Notes: generated by a model from the letters alone, not told the origin. Positions 52,311 through 61,152 are shown, counted from the first letter of the stretch. The stretch is DNA of 64,000 bases from an uncultured Anaerolineae bacterium (GCA_903875215.1 CAIQVH010000020.1:1-64000); one strand, 5' to 3'. Translations and numbers: made by a program.

Positions 52311-52398
52311 GTACACGGATTACGCGGATAACACGGAATCTCACGGATTTTTTAAGAATAATCCGCGTAAATCCGTTCAATTCGTGAAATCCGTGTAC
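52311..52398. repeat. Long imperfect hairpin of ACACGGATT units
   Basis: GTACACGGATT and AATCCGTGTAC close an 88-base imperfect palindrome built from repeated (A)CACGGAT(T) words (TACACGGAT, ACACGGAATC, TCACGGATT). A very similar element lies at 57604-57698. It is the main content of the 223-base gap between mop and the next gene. Confidence 0.8.
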
Positions 52399-52454
52399 GA
52401 TTTTAGGTTTTGAAATCATACGCACATTGACCGACTTTGATGGATAATTAATCC

Positions 52455-54818
52455 ATGGATCAAAAACAACTGCGCGAACAGGAAAATCGTTGTATCCAGG
52501 AACAGGCTCCAGCCTGCACTGCCGCTTGCCCGGCGCATGTGGATGTGCGTGGACTGGCAGCGGAAATCGCCAAAGGGGATTTCGCCGCCGCGTATAATTT
52601 GTACCGCAAGGCGGTGCCGTTCCCGGGGATTATCAGCCGGATCTGTCCACAGCCGTGCCAGAGCACTTGCTTACGGAAGGATTTAGGCGGCTCGATCGAA
52701 ATCGCCGCGCTGGAACGGGCCGCGCTAGAATTTGGTTCCGCGGAGGCGGAAGCCATCAAGGCGCTGCCTAAAAAATCGAAAACGGTGGCCGTTATCGGCG
52801 CGGGCATTAGCGGATTAACCGTCGCGCACGATTTGGCGCGCAAAGGCTGGGGCGTGGTAATCTACGAGGCCAGCGACCGGCTAGGCGGCGGATTGTGGCA
52901 GAGTCCGCCTGATTTGCTGCCGCGCGATGTTCTTGTCAACGACCTGAAGGTGATCGAGACATTGGCTATCGAAGTCCGCCTGAATTCAAGTGTGGGACAC
53001 ACTGGCGGCAACGGGCACAGCACCTTCCTGGCGCGGCTGTGCGAAGAATATGATGCCGTCTTTCTCGGGATTGGCGCTCATTCCACGGACATACCCGATC
53101 TACAGCTGAATGCCAACGGCCAGGTGCAGGTCGATCCGCTCACCTTTCAAACCAGCCTCGAAAAAGTCTTTGCCGGAGGCGATGTATTAAGAGTATCCGT
53201 TCAGGCTCCCGAGCGGGAAATCAGGCGTTCAGCGGTTTTATCCATTTCGGATGGACGCCGCGCCGCCACTTCGATCGACCGCTTCCTGCAAAAAGTCTCG
53301 CTGACGGCCTCGCGCAGCAACGAAGGATCCTACGAAACCCGTCTGTACACCAACACGAGCGAAATCCAGCCGCAAACAGCGCTGCTTGAAACCGACCTTT
53401 CCACGCGCTATGCTCGCGAAGTGGCCGAAACCGAGGCGGCGCGCTGTATCCAGTGCGAGTGCCTGGAGTGTGTCAAAAACTGTGAATATCTCAGCCATTA
53501 CAAGGGCTATCCCAAGAAATACATCCGTGAGGCATACAACAATCTTTCGATTGTGATGGGCACGCGCCATTCGAATCAGTTTATCAATTCCTGCGCGCTG
53601 TGCGGATTGTGCGCCGAAATCTGTCCGACGGATGTGGATATGGGCGCGGTCTGCCACGAAGCGCGTGTGACGATGGTGGAGCAGAAGCGCATGCCCGCCT
53701 CGGCGCATGATTTCGCGCTGCGGGATATGGCTTTTTCCAACGGAGAGAAGTTTGCGCTGGCCAGGAACGCCCCCGTCACCGGTGTGTCGGAATACGTGTT
53801 TTTCCCCGGCTGCCAATTGAGCGGTTCGTCGCCAGAGCATGTCGAAAAAGCCTACGCTTTCCTGCGCGAGAATCTCCCCAACGTGGGGCTGATGCTGCGC
53901 TGCTGCGGCGCTCCCGCCGATTGGGCCGGTCGCCAGGAAGTTTTTGCCAATTCACAGGCGGAATTCCGCGCGGAGTATGAGAAACTGGGCAAGCCGAAGG
54001 TGGTGCTGGCCTGTTCGAGCTGCTATCAGGTGTTCCAGAAACACTACCCGGATGTGGAGATTGTCTCGCTCTGGGAGTTGTATGACCAACATGGCCTGGG
54101 GCAGGCTTCAGGGCGGGTTTTTCCAGATAAAATAACGGTACATGACCCGTGCTCGACTCGCTACGAAAACGGAATCCAGGATTCAGTGCGGAACATCCTA
54201 AAAAAATTGGGCTGTGAAGTGGAAGAATTGGTCAACAGTCGCGAAAAAACCGAGTGCTGTTCGTATGGCGGCGTGATGTGGCTGGCGAATAAACCGGTGG
54301 CTGAAAAAATGGTGCAGCGCCGCATTAACGAAAGCCCGCTCGATTATGTGACGTACTGCGCCATGTGCCGCGACTTTTTTGCGCGGCGCGGCAAACGCAC
54401 GCTGCACCTGCTGGATTTGATGTACGGTGTTTCGACAGGCTCAACACAGGCTCCCCCTGTCGGCTTTTCTCAGCGCCACGAGAACCGCGCGCGGTTGAAA
54501 GAAAAACTTTTGCGAGAATTATGGAGTGAAACCATGCCCGAAGGCGCCGCTTTTGAGTCGATCCGATTGATTTTGCCTGATGACGTGCAAAAAATGGTTG
54601 AAGACCGCCTGATTCTGGTCGAAGACATTCAAAAAGTGCTTGAATATGCCGAACGCACCGGCAAGCGCATGTTCAACGCCGCCAGCGGGCATTACCTGGC
54701 CTACTACAAGCCCACCAGCGTCACCTATTGGGTCGAGTACACGCCGATGGATGGCGCGTTTTTGGTGCACCGCGCCTACAGTCACCGCATGGAAATCGGC
54801 ATGGGAGCGCAAAAATGA
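52455..54818 (+). CDS. FAD/Fe-S oxidoreductase (GltD-like plus HdrB/GlpC-like cysteine domains)
   Basis: 787 residues. The N-terminal Fer4_20 domain (PACTAACPAHVDVRG; ICPQPCQSTCLRKD) is followed by an FAD domain (VIGAGISGLTVAHDLARKGW, truncated relative to GltD). Two ferredoxin-like clusters come next (CIQCECLECVKNC; CALCGLCAEICPTDVDMG), then two CCG-type domains (FFPGCQLSG...CCGAPADW...CSSCY; HDPCSTRY...CCSYGGVMW) and a ~90-residue tail (YYKPTSVTYWVEY). It looks like an electron hub, perhaps taking electrons from MOP. It resembles the DVU_1558-type neighbour of MOP in Desulfovibrio (from memory). It overlaps the next start (ATGA). Confidence 0.82.
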   Translation: MDQKQLREQENRCIQEQAPACTAACPAHVDVRGLAAEIAKGDFAAAYNLYRKAVPFPGIISRICPQPCQSTCLRKDLGGSIEIAALERAALEFGSAEAEAIKALPKKSKTVAVIGAGISGLTVAHDLARKGWGVVIYEASDRLGGGLWQSPPDLLPRDVLVNDLKVIETLAIEVRLNSSVGHTGGNGHSTFLARLCEEYDAVFLGIGAHSTDIPDLQLNANGQVQVDPLTFQTSLEKVFAGGDVLRVSVQAPEREIRRSAVLSISDGRRAATSIDRFLQKVSLTASRSNEGSYETRLYTNTSEIQPQTALLETDLSTRYAREVAETEAARCIQCECLECVKNCEYLSHYKGYPKKYIREAYNNLSIVMGTRHSNQFINSCALCGLCAEICPTDVDMGAVCHEARVTMVEQKRMPASAHDFALRDMAFSNGEKFALARNAPVTGVSEYVFFPGCQLSGSSPEHVEKAYAFLRENLPNVGLMLRCCGAPADWAGRQEVFANSQAEFRAEYEKLGKPKVVLACSSCYQVFQKHYPDVEIVSLWELYDQHGLGQASGRVFPDKITVHDPCSTRYENGIQDSVRNILKKLGCEVEELVNSREKTECCSYGGVMWLANKPVAEKMVQRRINESPLDYVTYCAMCRDFFARRGKRTLHLLDLMYGVSTGSTQAPPVGFSQRHENRARLKEKLLRELWSETMPEGAAFESIRLILPDDVQKMVEDRLILVEDIQKVLEYAERTGKRMFNAASGHYLAYYKPTSVTYWVEYTPMDGAFLVHRAYSHRMEIGMGAQK

Positions 54819-55027
54819 GCCAATACGTTGATCTTTCCGCTTATCAGGGCTGGGCTTGCGCCGATTGTGGCCAGCCGCTCGTGCCCGGCAGTGTGGATGT
54901 TTCCTACCTGGGCAACTCCTTCCCGGTGGAACTGCTCAAATGTCCCGGCTGCGGCCTGGTTTTCGTTCCCGAAGAGCTGGCGCTCGGCAAAATGGTCGAA
55001 GTGGAAAAGGCCCTGGAGGATAAGTAG
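54815..55027 (+). CDS. Small zinc-ribbon-like CxxC redox protein (DVU_1557-like)
   Basis: 70 residues with two CxxC pairs (WACADCGQPL and LLKCPGCGLVFV) and the ending ALGKMVEVEKALEDK. It should bind zinc or iron rubredoxin-style. The pattern matches my recollection of the DVU_1557 'redox protein' family found only in this type of locus. It overlaps both neighbours (ATGA before, TAGTG after), so it is strictly co-translated. Confidence 0.8.
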   Translation: MSQYVDLSAYQGWACADCGQPLVPGSVDVSYLGNSFPVELLKCPGCGLVFVPEELALGKMVEVEKALEDK

Positions 55028-55701
55028 TGGCGGTTCCGCTGTACGAGCATCCGGTTTGGGAAAGCCTGCCGGATCAAGTCATGCGTCCCGGCGGCCTGAT
55101 TCTCACGGAACGGGCTTTTTCATTCGCTGAATTGGCTTCCGGCTCCCGGGTGCTGGATTTGGGCTGCGGGCTGGGTGCCACACTGCGGCATCTCTCCGCG
55201 GATTACGGGCTGGCCGCTTTCGGGGTGGACGTTTCATCCCCGTTGCTGGGGCGGGCTGACCGCGATGATAAGGTGGCGTTCGTCCAGGCGCGGAGCGAGC
55301 AATTGCCGCTGGCAAGTGAAAGCATAGGTGCGGTCATTTCGGAGTGTACGCTCTCGTTGTTTGAGATGGAGTCGGCGCTGCGGGAAGTTGTTCGGGTGTT
55401 GAAACCGGGCGGCTGGTTCATCGTCAGTGATTTATACGTCCGCAATGTGGATGGAATCGCGGCGCTGCGGCAACTCCCGGCGGGGACGAGCATCGGCGCG
55501 GCGATGGCACAGGAAGAAATCGAGGCCAAAATTGCGGCCTGCGGGCTGGACATCGTGACCTGGCAGGATTGCTCGGAGCATTTGAAGGCTTTCCCGTTTT
55601 GTAGGCTGTCCACGGCGGCGGAGGTCAATCCGTTTGACCTGGTCATCGCGGCGGGGAAGGCGAAGTTGGGTTATTACGTGATGGTGGCGAGAAAATCTTA
55701 A
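55027..55701 (+). CDS. SAM-dependent methyltransferase (TrsM/DVU_1556-like)
   Basis: A 224-residue class I methyltransferase: motif I VLDLGCGLGATLRHL, motif II-like FGVDVSSPLLGRA, ISECTLSLFEMESAL, and motif VLKPGGWFIVSDLYV. The start is the GTG sharing one base with the previous stop (TAGTG). Its substrate is unknown; family neighbours suggest it modifies a product or intermediate of the radical SAM protein in the same operon. Confidence 0.82.
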   Translation: MAVPLYEHPVWESLPDQVMRPGGLILTERAFSFAELASGSRVLDLGCGLGATLRHLSADYGLAAFGVDVSSPLLGRADRDDKVAFVQARSEQLPLASESIGAVISECTLSLFEMESALREVVRVLKPGGWFIVSDLYVRNVDGIAALRQLPAGTSIGAAMAQEEIEAKIAACGLDIVTWQDCSEHLKAFPFCRLSTAAEVNPFDLVIAAGKAKLGYYVMVARKS

Positions 55702-55779
55702 ACACGAAGGACACGAAGTACACAAAGGGAAAATAAATATAACCGGTTTTCCTTCGTGACCTTGGTGCCCTTTGTGTTT
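55700..55779. repeat. Imperfect inverted repeat of CACGAAGG words
   Basis: AAACACGAAGGACACGAAG and CTTGGTGCCCTTTGTGTTT are 16 of 19 complementary and fill the 92-base gap before the C-GCAxxG-C-C gene. It is similar in design to the ACACGGATT hairpins flanking this operon. Confidence 0.6.
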
Positions 55780-55793
55780 AGAAAGGTTTTTTT

Positions 55794-56243
55794 ATGGATA
55801 ACGAACTCGAACAATTAATGGTGTTACGCCGCCAGGGATTTTATTGCAGCCAGATCCTGATGCTGCAAGGCCTGGAACAGATGGGCAAAAGCAACCCGGA
55901 GCTGATTCGCGCGATGCATGGGCTGGCGGGCGGGTTGGGTTTTTCAGGCGAGTTGTGCGGCGCGCTGACGGGCGGCGCATCCCTGTTGGGGCTGTATGCT
56001 GGAAAAGGCGAAGCCGATCAGCCCGAAGACCCGCGTCTCGATTTCATGATCATGGATCTGGTCAAATGGTTCAAGACGGAATATGCTGAACAGTTTGGCG
56101 GTATTCGCTGCGAGGAAATTTTGGCCGGAAACAGCCAGAACCAGGTCACACGCTGTCCAATCCTGGTGACGGGCGTGCTCCAGAAGGTCAAGGAATTATT
56201 AGTGGAAAACGGCTATGACCTTTCGGGGCTGGAAAATGAGTGA
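55794..56243 (+). CDS. C-GCAxxG-C-C family protein (DVU_1555-like)
   Basis: 149 residues of the C_GCAxxG_C_C type: Cys in FYCSQILMLQ, the core LCGALTGGASLLGLY, then IRCEEILAG and VTRCPILVTG, giving the family's spaced cysteines. Such proteins are thought to hold a redox cofactor or metal and often accompany electron-transfer or radical enzymes. The biochemical role is unknown. It overlaps the radical SAM gene by 8 bases. Confidence 0.82.
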   Translation: MDNELEQLMVLRRQGFYCSQILMLQGLEQMGKSNPELIRAMHGLAGGLGFSGELCGALTGGASLLGLYAGKGEADQPEDPRLDFMIMDLVKWFKTEYAEQFGGIRCEEILAGNSQNQVTRCPILVTGVLQKVKELLVENGYDLSGLENE

Positions 56244-57597
56244 AACTTTATCAATAACAGAAAGTGTCTGCCCTGAGTGTTTGAATCGCATCCCTGCTGC
56301 GCGGGTGCAATATGGCGAGGATATCTATCTCGAAAAGGAATGCCCCGCACACGGGCAGTTCAAAACCATCATCTGGCGCGGAAGCCCGGCTTTTAGCGGC
56401 TGGGTGCGGCCAAAAACCCCTTCTTTCCCTAAAAATCCGTTCACTGAAGTGCGGCAGGGCTGTCCGTTTGACTGCGGATTGTGCCCCGAGCATGAGCAGC
56501 AATCCTGTTGCGTGCTGCTCGAAGTGACCCAGCGCTGCGATTTGCATTGCCCGGTCTGCTTTGCGGATGCGGCTCATTGTCCTCCTCCTGACCTGACGCA
56601 CGTTGAAATCCGTGCCTGGTACCAGCGTTTGCTGGAGGCGGGCGGACCCTTCAACATCCAGCTTTCGGGCGGCGAACCGTGCGTCCGTGACGATTTGGCG
56701 GAAATCATCCGCATTGGGCGTTCGTATGGCTTTACCTTCTTCCAGTTAAACACCAACGGCTTGCGGATTGCCCGCGATTTGGCCTATCTTTCCGAACTCA
56801 AGGAAGCCGGGCTTTCGACGGTGTTCCTGCAATTTGACGGCACGCGCGATGAGATTTTTCGCACCATCCGTGGGCGGGAACTGCTCGAAAAGAAAATGGC
56901 AGTCATCGAAAACTGCGCCCGGCTTGACATCGGCGTGGTGCTGGTGCCGACGTTGGTGCCGGGCGTCAACACCGACAATATTGGCGATATTCTGAAACTG
57001 GCGCTGGCTCACATGCCGACGGTGCGCGGTGTGCACTTCCAGCCGGTTAGCTATTTTGGCCGCTACCCGGAGACTCCCACCGATGAAATGCGGATCACCA
57101 TCCCGGAAGTGATTTGCGCCATTGCAACCCAGACCGGCGGCCTGATTCCCGCTTCGACGCTGTGTCCGCCCGGTGGGGAGAATGCGCTGTGCTCCTTCCA
57201 CGGAAACTACGTGCTGATGCCGGATGGCGCGCTCAAGCCGCTCACCCGCCACAAAGGTGAATCCTGCTGCCAGCCGGTTCCGGCAGCGGAGGGCGCCCTC
57301 CGCTCGCGGGAGTTCGTCGCGGAGCATTGGTCAACGCCAGCGACGAGCCTTTCCGTACTCAGTGGGCCGAGCTTTGGCGAGTGGGATGTCTTTCTCGAAC
57401 GCAAGCGCACCCACACCTTTTGCGTCTCCGGGATGGCCTTTCAGGACGCCTGGACCCTCGACCTTGAGCGCCTGCGTGACTGCTACATCCACACCGCCAG
57501 CCCGGATGGGCGGCTGGTGCCGTTCTGCGCGTACAACCTGACGAACCGGAACGGGAAGGCGCTTTACCGTCAAACGAATGTCGTTGCGAATGCGTAG
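56236..57597 (+). CDS. Radical SAM protein (TrsS-like, COG1964 type)
   Basis: 453 residues. The N-terminus has a CPECLNRIPA zinc-knuckle-like start and the signature GCPFDCGLCPEHEQQSCCVL. The radical SAM motif CDLHCPVCFADA (CxxxCxxC) follows, then GGEPCVRDD and a C-terminal Cys-rich stretch (LCPPGGENALCSF). The arrangement matches the group containing tetraether-lipid-synthase-like enzymes and TrsS, whose members sometimes carry selenocysteine; here all are Cys codons. The reaction is unknown. Start is ATG 56236 inside the end of the preceding gene. Confidence 0.85.
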   Translation: MSETLSITESVCPECLNRIPAARVQYGEDIYLEKECPAHGQFKTIIWRGSPAFSGWVRPKTPSFPKNPFTEVRQGCPFDCGLCPEHEQQSCCVLLEVTQRCDLHCPVCFADAAHCPPPDLTHVEIRAWYQRLLEAGGPFNIQLSGGEPCVRDDLAEIIRIGRSYGFTFFQLNTNGLRIARDLAYLSELKEAGLSTVFLQFDGTRDEIFRTIRGRELLEKKMAVIENCARLDIGVVLVPTLVPGVNTDNIGDILKLALAHMPTVRGVHFQPVSYFGRYPETPTDEMRITIPEVICAIATQTGGLIPASTLCPPGGENALCSFHGNYVLMPDGALKPLTRHKGESCCQPVPAAEGALRSREFVAEHWSTPATSLSVLSGPSFGEWDVFLERKRTHTFCVSGMAFQDAWTLDLERLRDCYIHTASPDGRLVPFCAYNLTNRNGKALYRQTNVVANA

Positions 57598-57603
57598 GAT
57601 TGG

Positions 57604-57698
57604 GGACACGGATTTGACGGATTACACGGAAAAACACGGATTTTTTAAGCTTTAATGCTCTATCCGTGTTCATCCGTAAATCCGTGTAATCCGTGTCC
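57604..57698. repeat. Long imperfect hairpin of ACACGGATT units (second copy)
   Basis: GGACACGGATT and AATCCGTGTCC close a 95-base palindrome of ACACGGAT words. It mirrors the element at 52311-52398 and shares the central ACGGATTTTTTAAG segment with it. It lies between the radical SAM and ligase genes. Confidence 0.82.
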
Positions 57699-57735
57699 AA
57701 AAATTCTTTGCCTGACAATATCCAAATCATCGACA

Positions 57736-58992
57736 ATGAAACTTACCCCCCTTGACCCCTGGATTAAGCAAAAAACATCTGCCAGCGAGTTGGCTGATTG
57801 GCAATTGTTGAAATTGAATGAAACCCTGGCCCTGGCGCGAGGCAAAAGCCCTTTTTACCGGAAACTTCTGGCAGGAATGCCGGAGAAACTCACCAGCCTG
57901 GATGATTTTTCCCGTTTTCCGTTTACCACGCCGGAGGATGTGCGCGCGAATCCGCTGCGGTTGGTGTGCGTCTCGCAAGATGAGATTCAACGCGTGGTGA
58001 CGCTGCAAAGTTCGGGGACGACGGGCGAGCCGAAGCGGATTTATTTCACGGCGGAGGATCAGGAACTGACGATCGACTTTTTCGGGGTGGGTATGTCCAC
58101 GCTGACGGAGCCGGGGGAGCGGGTGCTGATTTTTCTGCCCGGGGAGACGCCCGGCAGTGTGGGCGATTTGCTGCGGCTGGGATTGGCGCGGCAGGGACGG
58201 ATTCCGCTGCCGTATGGGCCGGTGCGTGACCCGCATCATGCGCTCGAAACGATAGAAAGCCAGCAGGTGGATTGCCTGGTTGGGTCGCCGACGCAGATTT
58301 TGGGGCTGGCGCGGCGCTGGAATCCGTGCGGCAAGGCGCCGCGCACTGTGCTGCTCTCGACGGATTACGTCCCGGCGGCGATTGTGCGCGAATTGGAGCG
58401 GATTTGGGGCTGCCAGGTGTTCAATCACTACGGCGCCACCGAGATGGGCTTGGGCGGCGGCGTGGAGTGTGAAGCGCATCTCGGTTATCACCTGCGCGAA
58501 GCGGATTTGTACTTTGAGATTGTCCACCCTGAAAGCGGGGAACCGCTGCCGGAGGGCGAATATGGCGAGGTGGTCTTTACCACGCTGACGCGGCGCGGAA
58601 TGCCGCTCATCCGCTACCGCATGGGCGACCGGAGCCGGTTTTTGCCGGGAAAATGTCCGTGTGAAAGCAGTCTTCGGACGCTGGAAAAAGTCCGGGGGCG
58701 GTTTAGTGGGTTTGTGTCAGCGGGCGGTGAAACTCTGAAGCTGCCGGATTTTGACGAGGCGTTGTTTCCCATTCCGGGGCTGCTCAATTTTTCAGTAACG
58801 GTAACAGGCGACGGGGCGGAAGCGTCCCTGCTCGTCGAAACGCAGATGCTGACCAGCGAGGATTCCACCAGTTTGGTGGAGCAGGCGCTGCGGGGCGTTT
58901 CATCCATAAAAACAACGGTGAAGTGTCACCATAATCCAAACGAAGTTGGGAATTTACTCAAAAGAGTGCTCAAGCGAGGTCAAGATGCGTGA
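57736..58992 (+). CDS. AMP-forming acyl-CoA synthetase-like ligase (DVU_1553-like)
   Basis: 418 residues with the ANL motifs: TLQSSGTTGEPKRIYFT (P-loop), FNHYGATEMGLGGG, YRMGDRSRFL and a shortened C-terminal domain. It is closest to phenylacetate-CoA-ligase-like enzymes (no lid Lys in an obvious place, and only ~90 residues after YRMGD). It could activate the acid made by MOP or an intermediate of the radical SAM pathway. ATG 57736 follows the hairpin repeat; its end overlaps xdhC by 8 bases. Confidence 0.83.
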   Translation: MKLTPLDPWIKQKTSASELADWQLLKLNETLALARGKSPFYRKLLAGMPEKLTSLDDFSRFPFTTPEDVRANPLRLVCVSQDEIQRVVTLQSSGTTGEPKRIYFTAEDQELTIDFFGVGMSTLTEPGERVLIFLPGETPGSVGDLLRLGLARQGRIPLPYGPVRDPHHALETIESQQVDCLVGSPTQILGLARRWNPCGKAPRTVLLSTDYVPAAIVRELERIWGCQVFNHYGATEMGLGGGVECEAHLGYHLREADLYFEIVHPESGEPLPEGEYGEVVFTTLTRRGMPLIRYRMGDRSRFLPGKCPCESSLRTLEKVRGRFSGFVSAGGETLKLPDFDEALFPIPGLLNFSVTVTGDGAEASLLVETQMLTSEDSTSLVEQALRGVSSIKTTVKCHHNPNEVGNLLKRVLKRGQDA

Positions 58993-60049
58993 AGTTTTTG
59001 CGGAAGTTGAAGCCTGGCGCGCCGCCGGGAAGCCGGTGGCAATTGCCACGAATGTCAAGCGTGAAGGCTCGTCGCTGCGCCCGCTGGGCGCCAAGATGGC
59101 GATGACGAAATCGCAGGAGATTGCCGGGTCGGTGACGGGCGGCTGTATCGAGGGCGTGGTGTACGAGGAAGCGCAGGGCGTGATGAAAAGCGGTACGCCG
59201 AAACTGCTGCATTATGGCGTGGTGGGTGACGAAAATCCGTGGGAAGTGGGGCTGAGCTGCGGCGGCTCGCTGGATGTGTTTGTCGAAACGCTGGATGCGC
59301 CGGGCTGGCGCGAGATTTATCCGGCGCTGAAAACCTGCCTGGAGCAGGGACAGCTGGCGGCGGTGGCGACGGTCATCGCCGGGCCGGGCCTGGGAAACAA
59401 GTTGATGCTCTGGCCGGACGGGCGCACGCTCGGCAGCCTGGGCAGCGCGGCGCTGGATGGGCAGGCTGCCGAGTGGATGCAGGCGCAGATCGCCGTGCAG
59501 GAAACCACCTGGAAGGCGTTTACGCTGGCGGGCGAAACGGTGGATGTGTTTGTGGACGTGTTCGCGCCGGTCTCGCGCATGGTGGTGATTGGCGCGGTGC
59601 ATATTGCCATCCCGCTGGTGACGCTGGCCCATGCGCTTGGCTATCGCACGATTGTGATTGACCCGCGCGAGGCCTTTGCCACCCGTGAGCGCTTCCCGCA
59701 CGTCGACGAGTTGCTGACCGATTGGCCGTCTGTGGCGCTGGAAGCCCTACGCCCGGATGAAGGCACGTATATCGCTGTCATCAGCCATGATGAAAAACTG
59801 GATAATCCGGCGCTGGCGGTGGCGCTGAAAAGCCCGGCGCGCTACGTCGGCGTGCTGGGGACGCGCAAAAAAATCCCGCTGCGGTTTGCAGCGCTGCGGG
59901 AACTGGGCGTGACGGATGAGCAGTTGGGGCGCCTGCGCGCGCCCATCGGGATGAATATCGGCGCGGTGCTGCCGGATGAGATTGCGCTGTCGATTCTGGC
60001 CGAGATGGTTTCGGCTAAACACGGGAAATTGGGGATTGGTAATTCGTAA
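58985..60049 (+). CDS. xdhC: XdhC/CoxI family molybdoenzyme maturation protein
   Basis: A 354-residue XdhC: VAIATNVKREGSSLRPLGAK (Moco-binding N-domain), GSVTGGCIEGVVYEEAQ, VGLSCGGSLDVFVE, then a Rossmann C-domain (VVIGAVHIAIPLVTLAHALG, with Ala-Val where GxG usually lies) and VGVLGTRKKIPLRFAALREL plus RLRAPIGMNIGA. XdhC proteins bind Moco and promote its sulfuration for xanthine-oxidase-family enzymes, so it should mature the MOP enzyme at the start of this island. Confidence 0.9.
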   Translation: MREVFAEVEAWRAAGKPVAIATNVKREGSSLRPLGAKMAMTKSQEIAGSVTGGCIEGVVYEEAQGVMKSGTPKLLHYGVVGDENPWEVGLSCGGSLDVFVETLDAPGWREIYPALKTCLEQGQLAAVATVIAGPGLGNKLMLWPDGRTLGSLGSAALDGQAAEWMQAQIAVQETTWKAFTLAGETVDVFVDVFAPVSRMVVIGAVHIAIPLVTLAHALGYRTIVIDPREAFATRERFPHVDELLTDWPSVALEALRPDEGTYIAVISHDEKLDNPALAVALKSPARYVGVLGTRKKIPLRFAALRELGVTDEQLGRLRAPIGMNIGAVLPDEIALSILAEMVSAKHGKLGIGNS

Positions 60050-60057
60050 TTGGGAGT

Positions 60058-61152
60058 TCAGGAAACCCAAGAAATCATGCCGGTTTGGGTGGTATCGTAG
60101 CCGCCCAGGTTGTGGATGGCGGCTTTGGCTTGGGGTGAGTCCAGCCAGCCTTTGAGCGCCTGTACGGTGTCCATCTCCCATGTTTCTGCGGGGATGACCA
60201 GATCGTAGCGCTCAGTTGTCAGCAGTTTGAAATCCAGTCCGAATGAGAGCGCCGCCGTTTCCACGCCCAGGCCCACATCCGCCTGGCCCTTGCTGATGGC
60301 GCGCGCCACTTCGGAATGAGTCATTTTTTCGTCGGAATAGCCGGAGATGGCGGATGGGTCGAGGCCAGCGCGCTGCAGCTGGGCATCCAGCCAGACGCGC
60401 GTCCCGGAGCCTGGCTGCCGATTAACGAAACGGATTCCAGCCCGGGCCAGATCCGTCAAATCACTCACCCCGAGCGGATTTCCCGGCGCGAGAATCAAGC
60501 CTACCCGGCGCTGCGCCAGCGTCAACAGCGCCACCTTTTGCCCCGGTAATAATTTCTGCACAAAGGGTTCGTTGTACGTATCGGTATTCTCATCCCACAG
60601 GTGACAGCCTGCCAGGTCGGCTTTTTTCTCAGCCAGGGCAATCAGCCCGCCCAGGCTGCCGGTGAAAGAGAGTTGCAGGGTAAAGCCCTCGGTCACTTCG
60701 TGGTAATGGGCGGCGATCAACGCCATAGCCGGGTCGTGACTGCCGACAAAGCGTAAAACATCGGGCGCGGGCTGCTCCGGTTCGCTGGAGAAAGTCCGCC
60801 AGCGGTCGAGCGCAACGCGGATGGATTGCTCCACTTCATCGGGAGTGTACCCAGCTGTCATGATTTCCAGTAAAAAAGCCTCGGTGCGATTGAAGAGCGT
60901 CGCCCGTCGCAGCGGAGTTTGATTCTGCTCCGGCAGCGTATCCACCACCTTGGTGCCCTGGCCAACGTGGCTGACCACCAATCCCTGGCGGGCCAGTTCC
61001 TGATAAGCGCGCATGATCGTGCCGGTGGTGCAATCCCACTGCTCGGTCAGTTTGCGCATGGCGGGCAGGGGATCGCCCGGTTTGAGCATCCCCGAGAGAA
61101 TCTCAGCGCGTATTGATTCGACGATTTGTTGGTAGAGATGGGCCTGGTCCAT
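60058..61152 (-). CDS. GntR-type regulator with molybdate-binding PBP-like domain
   Basis: 364 residues. Residues 1-~75 are a GntR winged helix (QQIVESIRAEILSGMLKPGD; CTTGTIMRAYQELARQGLV). Residues ~130-364 are a periplasmic-binding-protein-like domain of the COG1910 type (RFVGSHDPAMALIAAHYHEV; GLIALAEKKADLAGCHLWDE; RFVNRQPGSGTRVWLDAQL; GQADVGLGVETAAL). That domain is used as a molybdate or tungstate sensor in other regulators. I infer a metal-oxyanion-responsive repressor of the Mo genes. The start at 61152 follows a helix-free AT stretch; longer readings lack a site. Confidence 0.85.
   Translation of the reverse strand: MDQAHLYQQIVESIRAEILSGMLKPGDPLPAMRKLTEQWDCTTGTIMRAYQELARQGLVVSHVGQGTKVVDTLPEQNQTPLRRATLFNRTEAFLLEIMTAGYTPDEVEQSIRVALDRWRTFSSEPEQPAPDVLRFVGSHDPAMALIAAHYHEVTEGFTLQLSFTGSLGGLIALAEKKADLAGCHLWDENTDTYNEPFVQKLLPGQKVALLTLAQRRVGLILAPGNPLGVSDLTDLARAGIRFVNRQPGSGTRVWLDAQLQRAGLDPSAISGYSDEKMTHSEVARAISKGQADVGLGVETAALSFGLDFKLLTTERYDLVIPAETWEMDTVQALKGWLDSPQAKAAIHNLGGYDTTQTGMISWVS

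Noticed and set aside
56236-57597. Selenoprotein form of the TrsS-like radical SAM protein
   Set aside because: All signature positions are Cys codons; no in-frame TGA or selenocysteine hairpin is seen.
52311-57698. CRISPR-like direct repeats
   Set aside because: The ACACGGATT words are arranged as a palindrome with irregular spacing, with no unique spacers and no cas genes nearby.
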